From assembly GCF_019249725.2 (NCBI RefSeq), contig NZ_CP137559.1, positions 3,557,001-3,621,000 on the forward strand: DNA of 64,000 nt, written 5' to 3'. This stretch comes from Segatella hominis. GTDB lineage: Bacteria; Bacteroidota; Bacteroidia; Bacteroidales; Bacteroidaceae. The first letter of the stretch is position 1. Each line of letters begins with the position of its first letter. This document shows, one piece after another, positions 24,450 through 33,371 of the stretch. Position numbers and translations under genes: made by a program. The notes under the pieces are model-generated. The model did not search any database. It was not told where the DNA came from and saw only the letters and a list, made by a program, of their open reading frames with translations.

Positions 24450-25877
24450 TTACATCCTTCTGAGAAGTTCCTGAAGATTGATCTTGGCTTCCTTCAATCC
24501 AGCCTTATCAGCTTTTTCGAAGTAGGTCTTGGCAGTCTGATAATCATTCTTCAGAACAGCAAGTGCGCCTTTAGCGTTGTCCACTTCCGGACCATTTCCA
24601 GCCTTCTTCAAGTAATTCTCTGCGCTTACCTTATCGCCTCTGTCGATGGCAGTATAGGCTGCGTTGAGATTAGCAAGTTCTTCCTCTGGGAACATCTTTA
24701 CGGCGATATCAAATACCTCATTGTATTCCTTGCTTCCCTTTTCGTAACTGTTGGCTACGGCATACATCTCTTCGAGGGATAGCTTTTGTGGACGGGTCTT
24801 GATAATCTTGCGAGCTTCTTCGAGATTGAAATGTCTTACGTCGTAATTGATTTCATATTCGGTGCGGCGCAAAGATGGATATACTTGATTGATAAGATAT
24901 CTGTGTGCATCTCCTGCCTTGGCTGCAATAGCTCTTTCCGTTTCGTCTGGTCCCATGTTGCTGTTGAGGATGTTCTGCACGGTTGCCTTCTGAGGGATGT
25001 TGTTCTTGCCTACGTAGTCACGCACTCCCTGCCAGTCTTCTGCAGTAGAGGAGAACTTGAACAGTTCCTTTTCCACTGGATAGAGGTTGCGCAGATAGTC
25101 ATAAACGGCTTTAGTACGGTTCTTAGCCAATTTCTCATTGTTGGCATAGCTGCCGTCTGGGGAGGCGTAACCATGTAGTGTAATCGAAGTGATGTGTACG
25201 TCTGCGTCGTTCTTCACCAGGTCGATAGTCTTGCGCATCTTGTCTAATTCTGCTTGATTGTTGCCTAGTTCTGTATTGATAATTGCTTTGTTGATATGAA
25301 AGTTGAGTTGTGCCGTACCCTTTTCCTGTCGGTTCTTGATAGGTTCTGCCTTAGGTCTCACGTATGCATATTGCAATTTCATTGGTCCTGGCAGGGCTTC
25401 ACCGATGCGGCTGAACAAACCGTTTTCCACAATAGCTTGGTTACATCCGCAGACATCTTGTCCGACAACGAGTTGTGAGTTGTTCATCCACTCGCGATAT
25501 GGAATTGTATAAGCATAATGTATGGTCTGCGTTTCCTTATTGTTACGTCTGGTAACGATAAGTGGATTTTGGGTGGCAGTCTTATTGTTGCGCTGGTAAT
25601 AGATGTAGCGTTTGCGTCCCATGATTTCCACCGCAGGCATTTTGAGCGTATCTTGCTGGTTGACGATCATCGGGATGATGACGGTTCCCTTATTGCTTTT
25701 CACCTGAAGGTTGTCAAGCTTGAAATCCATATTGACAGCAATGTTATTGCCTGTTTTTTTCACTTCCTTGTTGAGAAGGCTCACTTTTCCACCTACCAAT
25801 TGCTGTGCTTTGGCAGGCATACAGAGCAGAATGACTGCTGCTGCGAGGCTTAATTTGATGATATGAAATGTTCTCAT
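24450..25877 (-). CDS. DUF3868 / OmpA-like outer membrane protein
   Basis: A 475-aa protein with a signal peptide (~1-24, ending AKA|QQ). The N-terminal ~190 residues match the DUF3868 layout (MDFKLDNLQVKSNKGTVIIPMI; RKRYIYYQRNNK; CGC at ~143-145). Residues ~200-310 form an OmpA-like peptidoglycan-binding domain (TLHGYASPDGSYANNEKLAKNRTKAVYDYL). The last ~100 residues are helical, TPR-like (YAVANSYEKGSKEY). This protein type usually accompanies Bacteroidota fimbrial genes. It likely links the fimbrial base to peptidoglycan (inferred). It lies between DUF3575 and the pilin, same strand. Confidence 0.85.
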   Translation of the reverse strand: MRTFHIIKLSLAAAVILLCMPAKAQQLVGGKVSLLNKEVKKTGNNIAVNMDFKLDNLQVKSNKGTVIIPMIVNQQDTLKMPAVEIMGRKRYIYYQRNNKTATQNPLIVTRRNNKETQTIHYAYTIPYREWMNNSQLVVGQDVCGCNQAIVENGLFSRIGEALPGPMKLQYAYVRPKAEPIKNRQEKGTAQLNFHINKAIINTELGNNQAELDKMRKTIDLVKNDADVHITSITLHGYASPDGSYANNEKLAKNRTKAVYDYLRNLYPVEKELFKFSSTAEDWQGVRDYVGKNNIPQKATVQNILNSNMGPDETERAIAAKAGDAHRYLINQVYPSLRRTEYEINYDVRHFNLEEARKIIKTRPQKLSLEEMYAVANSYEKGSKEYNEVFDIAVKMFPEEELANLNAAYTAIDRGDKVSAENYLKKAGNGPEVDNAKGALAVLKNDYQTAKTYFEKADKAGLKEAKINLQELLRRM

Positions 25878-25951
25878 AATTGAAGTCTTTTACTAAATGA
25901 TAGAAACAATGTAATGCCTAAATGATAAGAATACTACCTTGCTGATGTCGT

Positions 25952-26536
25952 TTAGAAGACATACACCAGGTTGATGGCTGCCTTGGTAGGGCCTACGTAG
26001 TGGTGGCTCTTGTCACTTTCTACTTTCTCGCCGCATTTCTCACATTCGTATTGGTCATACTTGGAGAAAACGTACCCTAATCCCAACTCTGCTTCCAAGT
26101 TCCAGTGCTTGGAGAGTGTCCAGGTGTAGCCGTATGCGATTCCGGCTCCTATCATCCATCCCTCGAAGCGATGTTCTTTCAACTTGGAGAAATCAGTTCC
26201 CAGTAACATGAAGTCTGCATCAATATTACCTATATTATACTGTCCACCCAAGGCATGGAAACCAAGGAAGTGACCCATCATCTTGTTGCAGAACCAATAT
26301 CGCGCTTCAGGTTGTACGATCCAATGCTTCCACTTCTTATTGTCAGAGAAAGACCAAGGATTATAATTTCCCGACAGATCGAATGTCCATTTTGGTGCAA
26401 GGCTGAACTCAACTCCAAGATTGAAGGTGGTTGTTGCATCATACAAGAGGTTGGTCTTGATGGCTGCCTTTTGGGCTATTGCCGAATAGGAAAATCCTAT
26501 GCAGGCAATCATTGTTATAATCATCTTTTGCTTCAT
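25952..26536 (-). CDS. DUF3575 outer membrane beta-barrel protein
   Basis: A 194-aa protein with a signal peptide (~1-21, SAIAQ). The mature part is an eight-stranded-barrel-like repeat of amphipathic strands with AAIKTNLLYDATTTFNLGVEFSLAPKWTFDLSGNYNPWSF, the DUF3575 signature, and a terminal aromatic (NLVYVF). A C-x2-C pair (ECEKCGE) sits near residue 169. It is the first gene of the fimbrial locus, with a promoter ~200 bp upstream. DUF3575 proteins frequently accompany DUF3868/OmpA proteins and pilins; the role is not established. Confidence 0.85.
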   Translation of the reverse strand: MKQKMIITMIACIGFSYSAIAQKAAIKTNLLYDATTTFNLGVEFSLAPKWTFDLSGNYNPWSFSDNKKWKHWIVQPEARYWFCNKMMGHFLGFHALGGQYNIGNIDADFMLLGTDFSKLKEHRFEGWMIGAGIAYGYTWTLSKHWNLEAELGLGYVFSKYDQYECEKCGEKVESDKSHHYVGPTKAAINLVYVF

Positions 26537-26736
26537 AATCTTATGTTTTATGATTTTGTTCTTAGAAATATTTATTTTTATTATTCTTTTAAACTTTGAA
26601 GTTCTTAGAAAAATTACTTTTATGATTCTTGTCTTTTACTTTTTATTGGTTTTAGAAATCATTACTTTTATCTTTCCTCTAAACTTTGTAAGTTCTTAGA
26701 ATCGTTAAATGGTAGATTTTTTGTTCTTTCTGGTGG
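26537..26736 (-). other. Leader of the fimbrial locus with imperfect ~45-bp repeats
   Basis: Between the promoter and the DUF3575 start there are three to four imperfect units beginning at about 26559, 26602, 26647 and 26693. GTTCTTAGAA occurs at 26558-26567, 26601-26610 and 26692-26701; ATTACTTTTAT and AAACTTTG recur between them. No reading frame is supported here. Confidence 0.55.
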
Positions 26737-26767
26737 CAAATTTATGATGAATTCTCTTTGGTTGCAA
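26737..26767 (-). promoter_or_regulatory. Promoter of the fimbrial locus
   Basis: On the minus strand, TTG (26767-26765) and TAAATTTG (26744-26737) are 20 bp apart. The transcript would carry a ~195-nt leader. Just upstream, ACTGAAAAAT occurs twice in tandem (26778-26797) and ACTGAAATTT at 26829, possible regulator sites. Confidence 0.6.
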
Positions 26768-26940
26768 GTTTTTTAGCACTGAAAAATACTGAAAAATGCG
26801 ATTTTTTCTATATTTACAACTAAAAAACACTGAAATTTACCCCTAAAAACTAAAAAAATCCCCAAAAAGAATACGGATCTCAAAATAAAAGCGTATTTTT
26901 GCGAAAAAGATGATCATTAACTTTTTGATAGAATTATTGT

Positions 26941-27927
26941 ATGAAAGGTCTTAGTAATAGTACGGTGAAAATGATACGATTTATAGAATTGTATCTTTGT
27001 CCACAATATTGTGGTGTTATTGATAGAAGAAGAGTGATAGCTTATCTGTTCTTTACACTGATAGAAGCTGTTGTGATTCCTCTGCATTTTTTCTTGTTCC
27101 TGATGTTCTGGGAGCCTATAGGCTTTGCACTTACCTGTGCGCATCTGATAGTTTTCTCTGTCATCCAATGGACCATCTGGAAGCAACGCTTAAGTTTCGA
27201 TAATGGTTTGTCTGCCCTGCTGATGCTGGCTGCTGGTAAACTGATGATTGACAGTATATTCTGTATTTTTTTTGGAGTTGTCGAAGACCATATCACGGTT
27301 TTGGGTAATGTCTTCGTCATGATGGTTATCGGAATTACCGCTCTCAGTCTGATGTTGCGTAAAACGGCTTTGGTCGTAGCTCTGGCGATGATTCCTGTAT
27401 TAGCTATATATATCTATGCAGAACCTTCTGTTACCTTATGGCTTTCATTGAAGCCTTTACTCGTGGGCATATTGATGTTTGGCTATGTCTATACCTATAA
27501 TATGAGTAAGGTGACTAAAGGATTGCGCCAACCGCGTGAAATCAATCAGGAAGAGAAGAAGGCATTGGAAATGCTTGCCAATATTCGCGATTTGGATCAC
27601 GATAAAGCAGAAAGTTTGCTGGAAAGACTTAGTCCTGAAATGCGTCACCGTTTAGTGGGGCTAGCCACTGAGCGGTTGAAACGGGAAGAAAGGGAACTCT
27701 TAGCTTGGGATCTGGTATGTGTGGAACTGACCAAAAGCGAAAAGGTTATCTGCAAATTGATATTGGAAGGAAAGACTCTGAAGGAAATCTGTTCTTTACT
27801 CAACAAGTCTGAGTCTAATATCACCAGCCAGCGCTGCCATATTCGCAGAAAACTGAAAATGGGCCGTAAGGATGATCTGCGGCGTACTTTGGAATTAAAA
27901 ATAATAGAGATAAGAGATGCGCTTTAG
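26941..27927 (+). CDS. Membrane-bound LuxR-type transcriptional regulator
   Basis: A 328-aa protein. Residues ~28-190 contain about five or six hydrophobic helices, then a ~60-residue charged linker (REINQEEKKALEMLANIRDLDHDKAESLLERL), and a C-terminal LuxR-type helix-turn-helix (LTKSEKVICKLILEGKTLKEI...NKSESNITSQRCHIRRKLKM, ~257-305). No histidine kinase or receiver is present, so it would be a one-component regulator working from the inner membrane. Divergent from the fimbrial locus, it is a good candidate for its regulator. A -7 element (TATTTTTG, 26894-26901) precedes it. The start could also be Met11 (26971). Confidence 0.78.
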   Translation: MKGLSNSTVKMIRFIELYLCPQYCGVIDRRRVIAYLFFTLIEAVVIPLHFFLFLMFWEPIGFALTCAHLIVFSVIQWTIWKQRLSFDNGLSALLMLAAGKLMIDSIFCIFFGVVEDHITVLGNVFVMMVIGITALSLMLRKTALVVALAMIPVLAIYIYAEPSVTLWLSLKPLLVGILMFGYVYTYNMSKVTKGLRQPREINQEEKKALEMLANIRDLDHDKAESLLERLSPEMRHRLVGLATERLKREERELLAWDLVCVELTKSEKVICKLILEGKTLKEICSLLNKSESNITSQRCHIRRKLKMGRKDDLRRTLELKIIEIRDAL

Positions 27928-27955
27928 GCCATCTCTTATCTCTATTATTTTTGTG
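27897..27955. terminator. Bidirectional terminator with a 23-bp perfect stem
   Basis: Arms 27897-27919 and 27930-27952 are perfectly complementary, with a 10-nt loop. A-rich and T-rich ends make it work in both directions, between the convergent LuxR-type gene and the NAD(P)HX repair gene. The stop codon of the former (27925-27927) lies in the loop. Confidence 0.92.
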
Positions 27956-27987
27956 TCAACCGTTCATTGATGTTGATGAACTGTCTT

Positions 27988-29505
27988 TTAATCTTCCATT
28001 CTCAGGAAAGCTTTAGGCAGATAGTCTATGAGATCGCCTGCGATGAGGCTCTCCTTACCTATGTCTTTTATAGCTAAATCGCCAGCGAGTCCATGAAGAT
28101 ACATACCTATCCTGCAAGCCTCTGCCTGTCTGTAACCTCGGGCTAATAAGGCAGTGATAATGCCTGTCAAGACATCTCCGCTGCCGGCAGTAGCCATTCC
28201 GCTGTTGCCTGTGGAATTGAATTCGATATGCCCGTTTGGCGAGCAGAGTGCAGAATAATGCCCTTTGAGAATGATGTACGCCTGGAGCCGCTCTGCCAGT
28301 TCACTGGCTTTCATCAGCCGTTCGTAACTATTTGTACAGGTGTTACCTACCAGACGGTCTAATTCCTTAGGGTGGGGAGTCATGATGATTCCCTTCGGCA
28401 GTTGCTGCATCCAGGCTCTATGACTTGCCAGAATATTGATAGCATCTGCATCTACGACGAGTGGACAGGCGGTACGTCGTATTTGTGCAATCAGGGCGAT
28501 GGCTGTTCCTTCGTTGATACCTAATCCCGGACCGATTCCGACGGCATCAAAGGTGTCTGCATCTGTAGGTTCACTGAAATATGTCTCTTCGTGATCCAGT
28601 TGGAGGACAGCTTCCGGTACGCTGATTTGCATGATATCGTAATTTCGCTTGGGCGTATGGGTAGTAACTTTTCCTACACCGGCTCTCAGACAGGCTTTGG
28701 TTGCCAATATGGCTGCTCCTGTCATTCCATAGCTTCCTGCGATGAGAAGCGCATTGCCCATACTGCCTTTGTGGGCAAAGTCGTTGCGAGGTCTCATCAT
28801 GTGGCGGATATCGCTTTCTTCCAGGATGGAACATTTGCAGTCGGCATTTTGTATGAACTCATGCGAAAGGCGGATATCCAGTACCTTGAGGCGCCCGATG
28901 TACTGCTGCATGTCGGCAAGCATCATGGAAAGCTTTTTCTGCTGGAGTGTCAGGGTTAGGTCTGCATGGATGATGTTGGCGTGGATGTTATAGGTGTTAT
29001 CTTCGCACATCAGTCCGGACGGGATGTCGATACTTACCACCTTGGCTGCACTCTGGTTGATGTATTTCACCATTGCAGCAAAACCTCCGGCTAAAGGCTT
29101 GTTAAGACCGCTGCCAAACATGCCGTCGATGACAACGGTCTTGTCTGTGAGCTGCGGCGGATCAAGGTTGACCGTAATTTCTGTAAATTGTCTGATCTGT
29201 TTGCATTCTGTAAGCCTCTTCTTATTGGCTGCACAGTCTGCAGAGAGTTTATTATGTACGTTAAACAGATATACCGAAACAGGATAACCATCTTCTGCCA
29301 GTAGTCGGGCCACCGCAAGCGCATCACCGCCATTGTTGCCAGGACCGGCAAAGACAACAATGGGAGTACGGCTGGACCATTCTTCCTCAATGCTTCGGGT
29401 AATGGCTTTAGCCGCACGCTCCATCAGATTGAGCGATGAGATAGGTTCATGCTCGATGGTATATCTGTCCAATTCATGAATCTGAGTACTTGTAAATATC
29501 TTCAT
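27988..29505 (-). CDS. nnr: Bifunctional NAD(P)HX epimerase / ADP-dependent dehydratase
   Basis: 505 aa from MKIFTSTQ; a longer frame to 29814 would overlap the divergent hpt gene and is rejected. N-terminal epimerase domain (~1-215) with FAGPGNNGGDALAVARLL at ~52-69 and MFGSGLNKPL near 128. C-terminal carbohydrate-kinase-like dehydratase domain (~225-500) with KGSMGNALLIAGS, MTPHPKELDRL and the catalytic NSGMATAGSGDVLTGI region near 430. The enzyme repairs hydrated NADH/NADPH in the cytoplasm. Normal full-length fusion. Confidence 0.95.
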   Translation of the reverse strand: MKIFTSTQIHELDRYTIEHEPISSLNLMERAAKAITRSIEEEWSSRTPIVVFAGPGNNGGDALAVARLLAEDGYPVSVYLFNVHNKLSADCAANKKRLTECKQIRQFTEITVNLDPPQLTDKTVVIDGMFGSGLNKPLAGGFAAMVKYINQSAAKVVSIDIPSGLMCEDNTYNIHANIIHADLTLTLQQKKLSMMLADMQQYIGRLKVLDIRLSHEFIQNADCKCSILEESDIRHMMRPRNDFAHKGSMGNALLIAGSYGMTGAAILATKACLRAGVGKVTTHTPKRNYDIMQISVPEAVLQLDHEETYFSEPTDADTFDAVGIGPGLGINEGTAIALIAQIRRTACPLVVDADAINILASHRAWMQQLPKGIIMTPHPKELDRLVGNTCTNSYERLMKASELAERLQAYIILKGHYSALCSPNGHIEFNSTGNSGMATAGSGDVLTGIITALLARGYRQAEACRIGMYLHGLAGDLAIKDIGKESLIAGDLIDYLPKAFLRMED

Positions 29506-29638
29506 ATTTCTCCTATTTCTCCTATTATTGTGGGGGTGTTCTTTTTCTACAAATGCAAAAGTACTAAAAAAAGCCCGATGAAAGCACGAAGTTTCGTATT
29601 TTTTTCGTAATTTTGCACAAAATATTATTTTCAAGACT

Positions 29639-30178
29639 ATGGGTATAGTTAAAATCAAGGACAAAACCTTTAAGACTTCCATTCCGGAAGCAGAGATTTT
29701 GAAGAAAGTACAGGTCGTGGCAGACCGCATAAACAAGGACTTTGAGGGTAAGAAACCTGTGTTCTTGGCAGTGTTGAATGGCTCGTTTATTTTTGCTGCC
29801 GATTTGATGCGCATGATAACGATACCGAGTGAGATTTCGTTTGTGAAATATGCTTCCTATGAGGGCACTTCCTCTACCGGCAGCATGAAGACGCTCATGG
29901 GTCTCAATCAGGATTTGGCGGGTCGCCATGTCATTATTGTGGAGGATATCGTTGATTCTGGTTTTACCATGGCCCACATGATAGAGGAACTCAAGAAAAT
30001 GAATCCTGCATCAGTAGAAATCTGCTCTCTTCTCGTGAAACCGGGTAACTTGAAGGTTAATCTCGATATCAATTATGCAGTGATGGAAATCCCTAACGAT
30101 TTCATCGTAGGATATGGATTAGATTATGACCAAGAAGGCAGAAACCTCCGCGACATCTACACGATTGTAGAAGAATAG
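29639..30178 (+). CDS. hpt: Hypoxanthine phosphoribosyltransferase
   Basis: A 179-aa cytoplasmic purine-salvage enzyme converting hypoxanthine (or guanine) plus PRPP to IMP (GMP). The PRPP-binding motif IIVEDIVDSGFT is at 99-110, the flexible-loop region SSTGSMKTLMG at ~78-88, and the PP-binding loop VLNGSFIFAADL at ~45-56. Length is typical. A -7 element TAATTTTG (29608-29615) lies upstream. It is followed 10 bp later by a small membrane protein gene, probably cotranscribed. Confidence 0.95.
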   Translation: MGIVKIKDKTFKTSIPEAEILKKVQVVADRINKDFEGKKPVFLAVLNGSFIFAADLMRMITIPSEISFVKYASYEGTSSTGSMKTLMGLNQDLAGRHVIIVEDIVDSGFTMAHMIEELKKMNPASVEICSLLVKPGNLKVNLDINYAVMEIPNDFIVGYGLDYDQEGRNLRDIYTIVEE

Positions 30179-30188
30179 GGGGTGAAGC

Positions 30189-30431
30189 ATGTGGGAGAAA
30201 ATTAGTGATTATTGCTTGGATGTCTCCAAGTATCTTATAACAGCAGCGTTTATAACGACTTTTGTTGGTGATATTGGGGAAGAACTTCATTGGCTTATTT
30301 ATCTGATTAGCTTTATCTTGGCAGTGGGGCTTTTTTGGGTCGCTCTGTATTTTGACAAGAAAGGTAAGAAAGAGAAAGAAGAAAGACGTAAAAAATATAC
30401 TAAGTTTAATAATAAAAATAGGAGGATATAA
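30189..30431 (+). CDS. Small two-helix membrane protein (DUF6722-like)
   Basis: An 80-aa protein with two hydrophobic segments (~15-30 and ~35-54) and a strongly basic tail rich in Lys/Arg (KKGKKEKEERRKKYTKFNNKNRRI). It resembles the short Bacteroides membrane proteins of the DUF6722 type (recalled, not checked). It starts 10 bp after hpt and ends 2 bp before the next small gene's ATG, so it is likely part of an hpt operon. Function unknown. Confidence 0.65.
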   Translation: MWEKISDYCLDVSKYLITAAFITTFVGDIGEELHWLIYLISFILAVGLFWVALYFDKKGKKEKEERRKKYTKFNNKNRRI

Positions 30432-30433
30432 GT

Positions 30434-30535
30434 ATGAACACTTTAATCTTTTTAGGTATGTTCACTGTTTTCTTTGGTGTAACGATTGCTATACTTTTGT
30501 CTCCTTGGGGGCAGAAATGGATGAATGAATATTAA
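30434..30535 (+). CDS. 33-aa single-helix membrane micropeptide
   Basis: An ATG frame of 33 codons: MNTLIFLGMFTVFFGVTIAI then LLSPWGQKWMNEY. One hydrophobic helix (~3-23) and a short Trp-containing polar tail. AGGAGG at 30420-30425, inside the end of the previous gene, gives it a perfect Shine-Dalgarno at 8 nt, which is rare in this phylum and supports translation. Two residues' worth of bases separate it from the upstream stop. Function unknown; probably paired with the 80-aa protein. Confidence 0.6.
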   Translation: MNTLIFLGMFTVFFGVTIAILLSPWGQKWMNEY

Positions 30536-30578
30536 TTTCTGACACAACATAAAACAATTTATATATATTAAGGTAAAA

Positions 30579-31151
30579 ATGAAAAATATCGTAATTTTCG
30601 GTGCTCCAGGTGCTGGTAAAGGTACTCAGAGCGACAAGATGATCGAGAAATATGGTCTCGGTCACATTTCTACAGGTGATGTACTCCGTAATGAAATCAA
30701 GAACGGTACAGAACTTGGTAAGACTGCTAAGGGTTATATCGACAATGGTCAGTTGATTCCAGACGAGTTGATGATCGACATCCTCGCAAGCGTATATGAT
30801 AGCTTTGGTAAAGAGCATAAGGGTGTGATTTTTGATGGTTTCCCACGTACCACTCCACAGGCTGAGGCTTTGAAGAAGATGTTGGCTGAGCGTGGTCATA
30901 AGATTGCTGCCATGATTGAGTTGGCTGTTCCTGAGGATGAGTTGATGGCTCGTTTGATCAACCGTGGTAAGGAAAGCGGTCGCTCTGATGATAACGAGGA
31001 GACTATCAAGAAGCGTCTCAATGTATATCATACACAGACTGCTCCTCTCATCGATTGGTATGAGAAGGAAGGTATTCATCACCACATCGAGGGTCTCGGT
31101 ACTGTAGATGAGATCTTCGCTCGTGTTTGCAATGTGATTGACAACCTCTAA
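30579..31151 (+). CDS. adk: Adenylate kinase
   Basis: A 190-aa cytoplasmic enzyme interconverting ATP + AMP and 2 ADP. The P-loop GAPGAGKGT is at residues 8-16; AMP-binding residues are in STGDVLRNEI (~31-40) and FDGFPRTTPQAEAL (~85-98). The LID is the short form without Cys zinc ligands (INRGKESGRSDDNEETIKKRL), as in other Bacteroidota. Strongly biased codons fit high expression. It is separated by 43 bp from the micropeptide gene. Confidence 0.96.
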   Translation: MKNIVIFGAPGAGKGTQSDKMIEKYGLGHISTGDVLRNEIKNGTELGKTAKGYIDNGQLIPDELMIDILASVYDSFGKEHKGVIFDGFPRTTPQAEALKKMLAERGHKIAAMIELAVPEDELMARLINRGKESGRSDDNEETIKKRLNVYHTQTAPLIDWYEKEGIHHHIEGLGTVDEIFARVCNVIDNL

Positions 31152-31306
31152 TGATCATATTTAATGTGTAATGTTTAATGTTTAGTTGGGTTTGCGCCTT
31201 GGGTGCAGCTTGATAAAAATTAGGCATTGCACATTACTTTCTTTCAACCAGGAAGAGGATCTATCAGGAAGAGAATCAAACATAAACATTAAACAATAGA
31301 AAAAAA

Positions 31307-32467
31307 ATGGCTGAATCCAATTTCGTAGATTATGTAAAAATCAATTGCCGCTCTGGTAAGGGTGGTAAAGGCTCCATGCACCTGCGCCACGTGAAGTACC
31401 AACCTAATGGTGGTCCTGATGGTGGTGATGGCGGACGTGGAGGAAGCATTTATCTTCGCGGCAACCACAATTACTGGACGTTGCTGCACCTCAAATATCA
31501 ACGTCACTTCTTTGCTGAGCATGGTGGTAATGGTGGACGTGATAAATGTCATGGCACTGACGGTAAGGACATCTATATTGACGTACCTTGTGGTACGGTG
31601 GTTTACAATGCTGAGACTGGCAAGTACGTTTGTGATGTAACTTATGATGGGCAAGAAGTGCTCCTGCTCAAGGGTGGTCGTGGTGGACTTGGTAATTTCC
31701 AGTTCCGTACTTCTACCAATCAGGCGCCACGTTATGCTCAACCAGGAGAACCTATGCAGGAAATGACCATCATCATGGAGTTGAAACTTCTGGCTGATGT
31801 GGGTCTTGTTGGTTTCCCTAATGCGGGAAAGTCAACTCTTCTCTCTGCTGTGTCAAGTGCTCGTCCTAAAATAGCCAACTATCCATTTACTACGCTTGAA
31901 CCATCATTAGGTATCGTGGATTATCGCGATCACCAGAGTTTTGTCATGGCTGATATTCCTGGCATCATCGAGGGTGCGAGCGAAGGAAAGGGACTCGGTT
32001 TGCGATTCCTCCGCCATATTGAGCGCAACTCTCTCTTGCTGTTTATGGTACCAGGAGATACGGACGATATCAAGAAAGAATATGAGGTGCTGCTGGGTGA
32101 GTTGAAGAATTTCAATCCGGAGATGCTCGACAAGCATCGTGTACTTGCCATCACCAAGTGTGACCTTCTTGACGAGGAACTCATAGAGATGCTCAAGGAA
32201 ACGCTTCCTACCGACCTGCCTGTGGTTTTCATATCTTCAGTGACAGGACAGGGTATTCAGGAACTCAAGGATATTCTGTGGAAAGAGTTGAACTCAGAGA
32301 GTAATAAGCTCCAGGAGATTACTGCAGAAGATACGTTAGTTCATCGTGATAAGGATATGTCTCGCTTCCAGCAGGAATTGGCTGATGAAGGTGAGGATAT
32401 CGTTGAATATATCGATGAGGATGATATCGAGGACGTAGAAGACCTGGATGATTTTGAATACGAGTAA
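31307..32467 (+). CDS. obgE: Obg family GTPase
   Basis: A 386-aa GTPase with the glycine-rich Obg fold (~1-160, repeated GGKGGKGS / GGRGG patterns), then the G domain: G1 GFPNAGKST from residue 169, G3 [10 protein letters not shown] near 210, G4 TKCD near 283. The C-terminal tail is very acidic ([20 protein letters not shown]). ObgE acts in large ribosomal subunit assembly and growth control. It overlaps pgeF by one base (TAATGA), indicating translational coupling. The 155-bp leader has a 12-bp inverted repeat (31173-31184 / 31283-31294). Confidence 0.96.
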   Translation: MAESNFVDYVKINCRSGKGGKGSMHLRHVKYQPNGGPDGGDGGRGGSIYLRGNHNYWTLLHLKYQRHFFAEHGGNGGRDKCHGTDGKDIYIDVPCGTVVYNAETGKYVCDVTYDGQEVLLLKGGRGGLGNFQFRTSTNQAPRYAQPGEPMQEMTIIMELKLLADVGLVGFPNAGKSTLLSAVSSARPKIANYPFTTLEPSLGIVDYRDHQSFVMADIPGIIEGASEGKGLGLRFLRHIERNSLLLFMVPGDTDDIKKEYEVLLGELKNFNPEMLDKHRVLAITKCDLLDEELIEMLKETLPTDLPVVFISSVTGQGIQELKDILWKELNSESNKLQEITAEDTLVHRDKDMSRFQQELADEGEDIVEYIDEDDIEDVEDLDDFEYE

Positions 32468-33306
32468 TGATAAAGGAATATAATATAGCCTCTGATGTCA
32501 TGGCTTTTTCTACCACTCGTCAGGGTGGGGTGAGCCAGGGCAACTATGGTGAATTTAATATAAATGAGTTTTGTGGTGATAATTCGGAATGCGTGGAGGC
32601 TAACCGCAAGGCTTTGGCTCATGAACTGGGTGTTGAGGAAAATCTTATTCTCATCCCACATCAGGTTCATGGCGTGGAGGTAAGACAGATTGCAGGTGAG
32701 TTTCTTTCAATGCCTGAAAATATCCGTAAAATGGTGTTGGAGGGAGTTGATGCTATTATGACCAATCTGAAAAATGTCTGTATCGGTGTTTCAACGGCTG
32801 ATTGCATTCCTGTACTTCTCTATGATGAGGAGCATCATGCCGTGGCTGCCATTCATGCCGGTTGGAGAGGAACCTTGGCTCGCATCGTACATAAGACCAT
32901 GCAAGAGATGGCTTTTGCCTACAAGACAGAGCCTAAACATCTCAAGGCAGTGATAGGTCCTGGCATCTCTATGGAGAATTTTGAAGTGGGAGATGAGGTT
33001 TACGAGGCTTTTGAACAAGCCGCTTTCCCAATGGAAGAAATAGCAGCGCAATATCCTAACGCTGCTTTCAAGGCCAATCCTGAGGAACGTGAGCGCATGG
33101 CAGCTGAGGGAAATATTGATCAACCTTTGAAATGGCACATCAATCTGCCACTTTGCAACAAGGAGATTCTTACCCATTGCGGTGTTCTGGAGGAAAATAT
33201 CCATGATTGTGGCATTTGTACATTTGCTCATTCTGATGAATATTTTTCAGCCCGCAAACTTGGAACAGATAGCGGACGAATTTATACAGCTATTATGTTG
33301 AAATAA
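32467..33306 (+). CDS. pgeF: Peptidoglycan editing factor PgeF (YfiH/laccase-domain family)
   Basis: A 279-aa cytoplasmic protein of the multicopper polyphenol oxidase/YfiH fold family. The metal-site motifs are visible: HQVHGVEV (~60-67), STADCIPVLLYD (~113-124), HAGWRG (~134-139) and a C-terminal CTFAHSDEYFSARK. Members hydrolyse wrongly built UDP-MurNAc-L-Ser or deaminate purine nucleosides; which activity applies here is not visible. It is translated together with obgE and ends at a strong terminator. Confidence 0.92.
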   Translation: MIKEYNIASDVMAFSTTRQGGVSQGNYGEFNINEFCGDNSECVEANRKALAHELGVEENLILIPHQVHGVEVRQIAGEFLSMPENIRKMVLEGVDAIMTNLKNVCIGVSTADCIPVLLYDEEHHAVAAIHAGWRGTLARIVHKTMQEMAFAYKTEPKHLKAVIGPGISMENFEVGDEVYEAFEQAAFPMEEIAAQYPNAAFKANPEERERMAAEGNIDQPLKWHINLPLCNKEILTHCGVLEENIHDCGICTFAHSDEYFSARKLGTDSGRIYTAIMLK

Positions 33307-33310
33307 TGAT

Positions 33311-33359
33311 AAAAAAACATCCACGAAACGCATTTCGGTACGTTCGTGGATGTTTTTTT
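33311..33359. terminator. Bidirectional terminator after pgeF
   Basis: A 17-bp perfect stem (33311-33327 / 33343-33359) with poly-A and poly-T ends, between convergent genes. Confidence 0.93.
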
Positions 33360-33371
33360 ATATTCTATTGA

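Noticed and set aside
29506..29814. N-terminal extension of the NAD(P)HX repair gene
   Set aside because: It would overlap the divergent hpt gene and its promoter and has no family similarity; MKIFTSTQ is the normal start.
31173..31294. 12-bp inverted repeat in the obgE leader
   Set aside because: Arms are simple AT-rich GTTTAATG-type sequence 98 bp apart; not strong enough to call a regulatory element.
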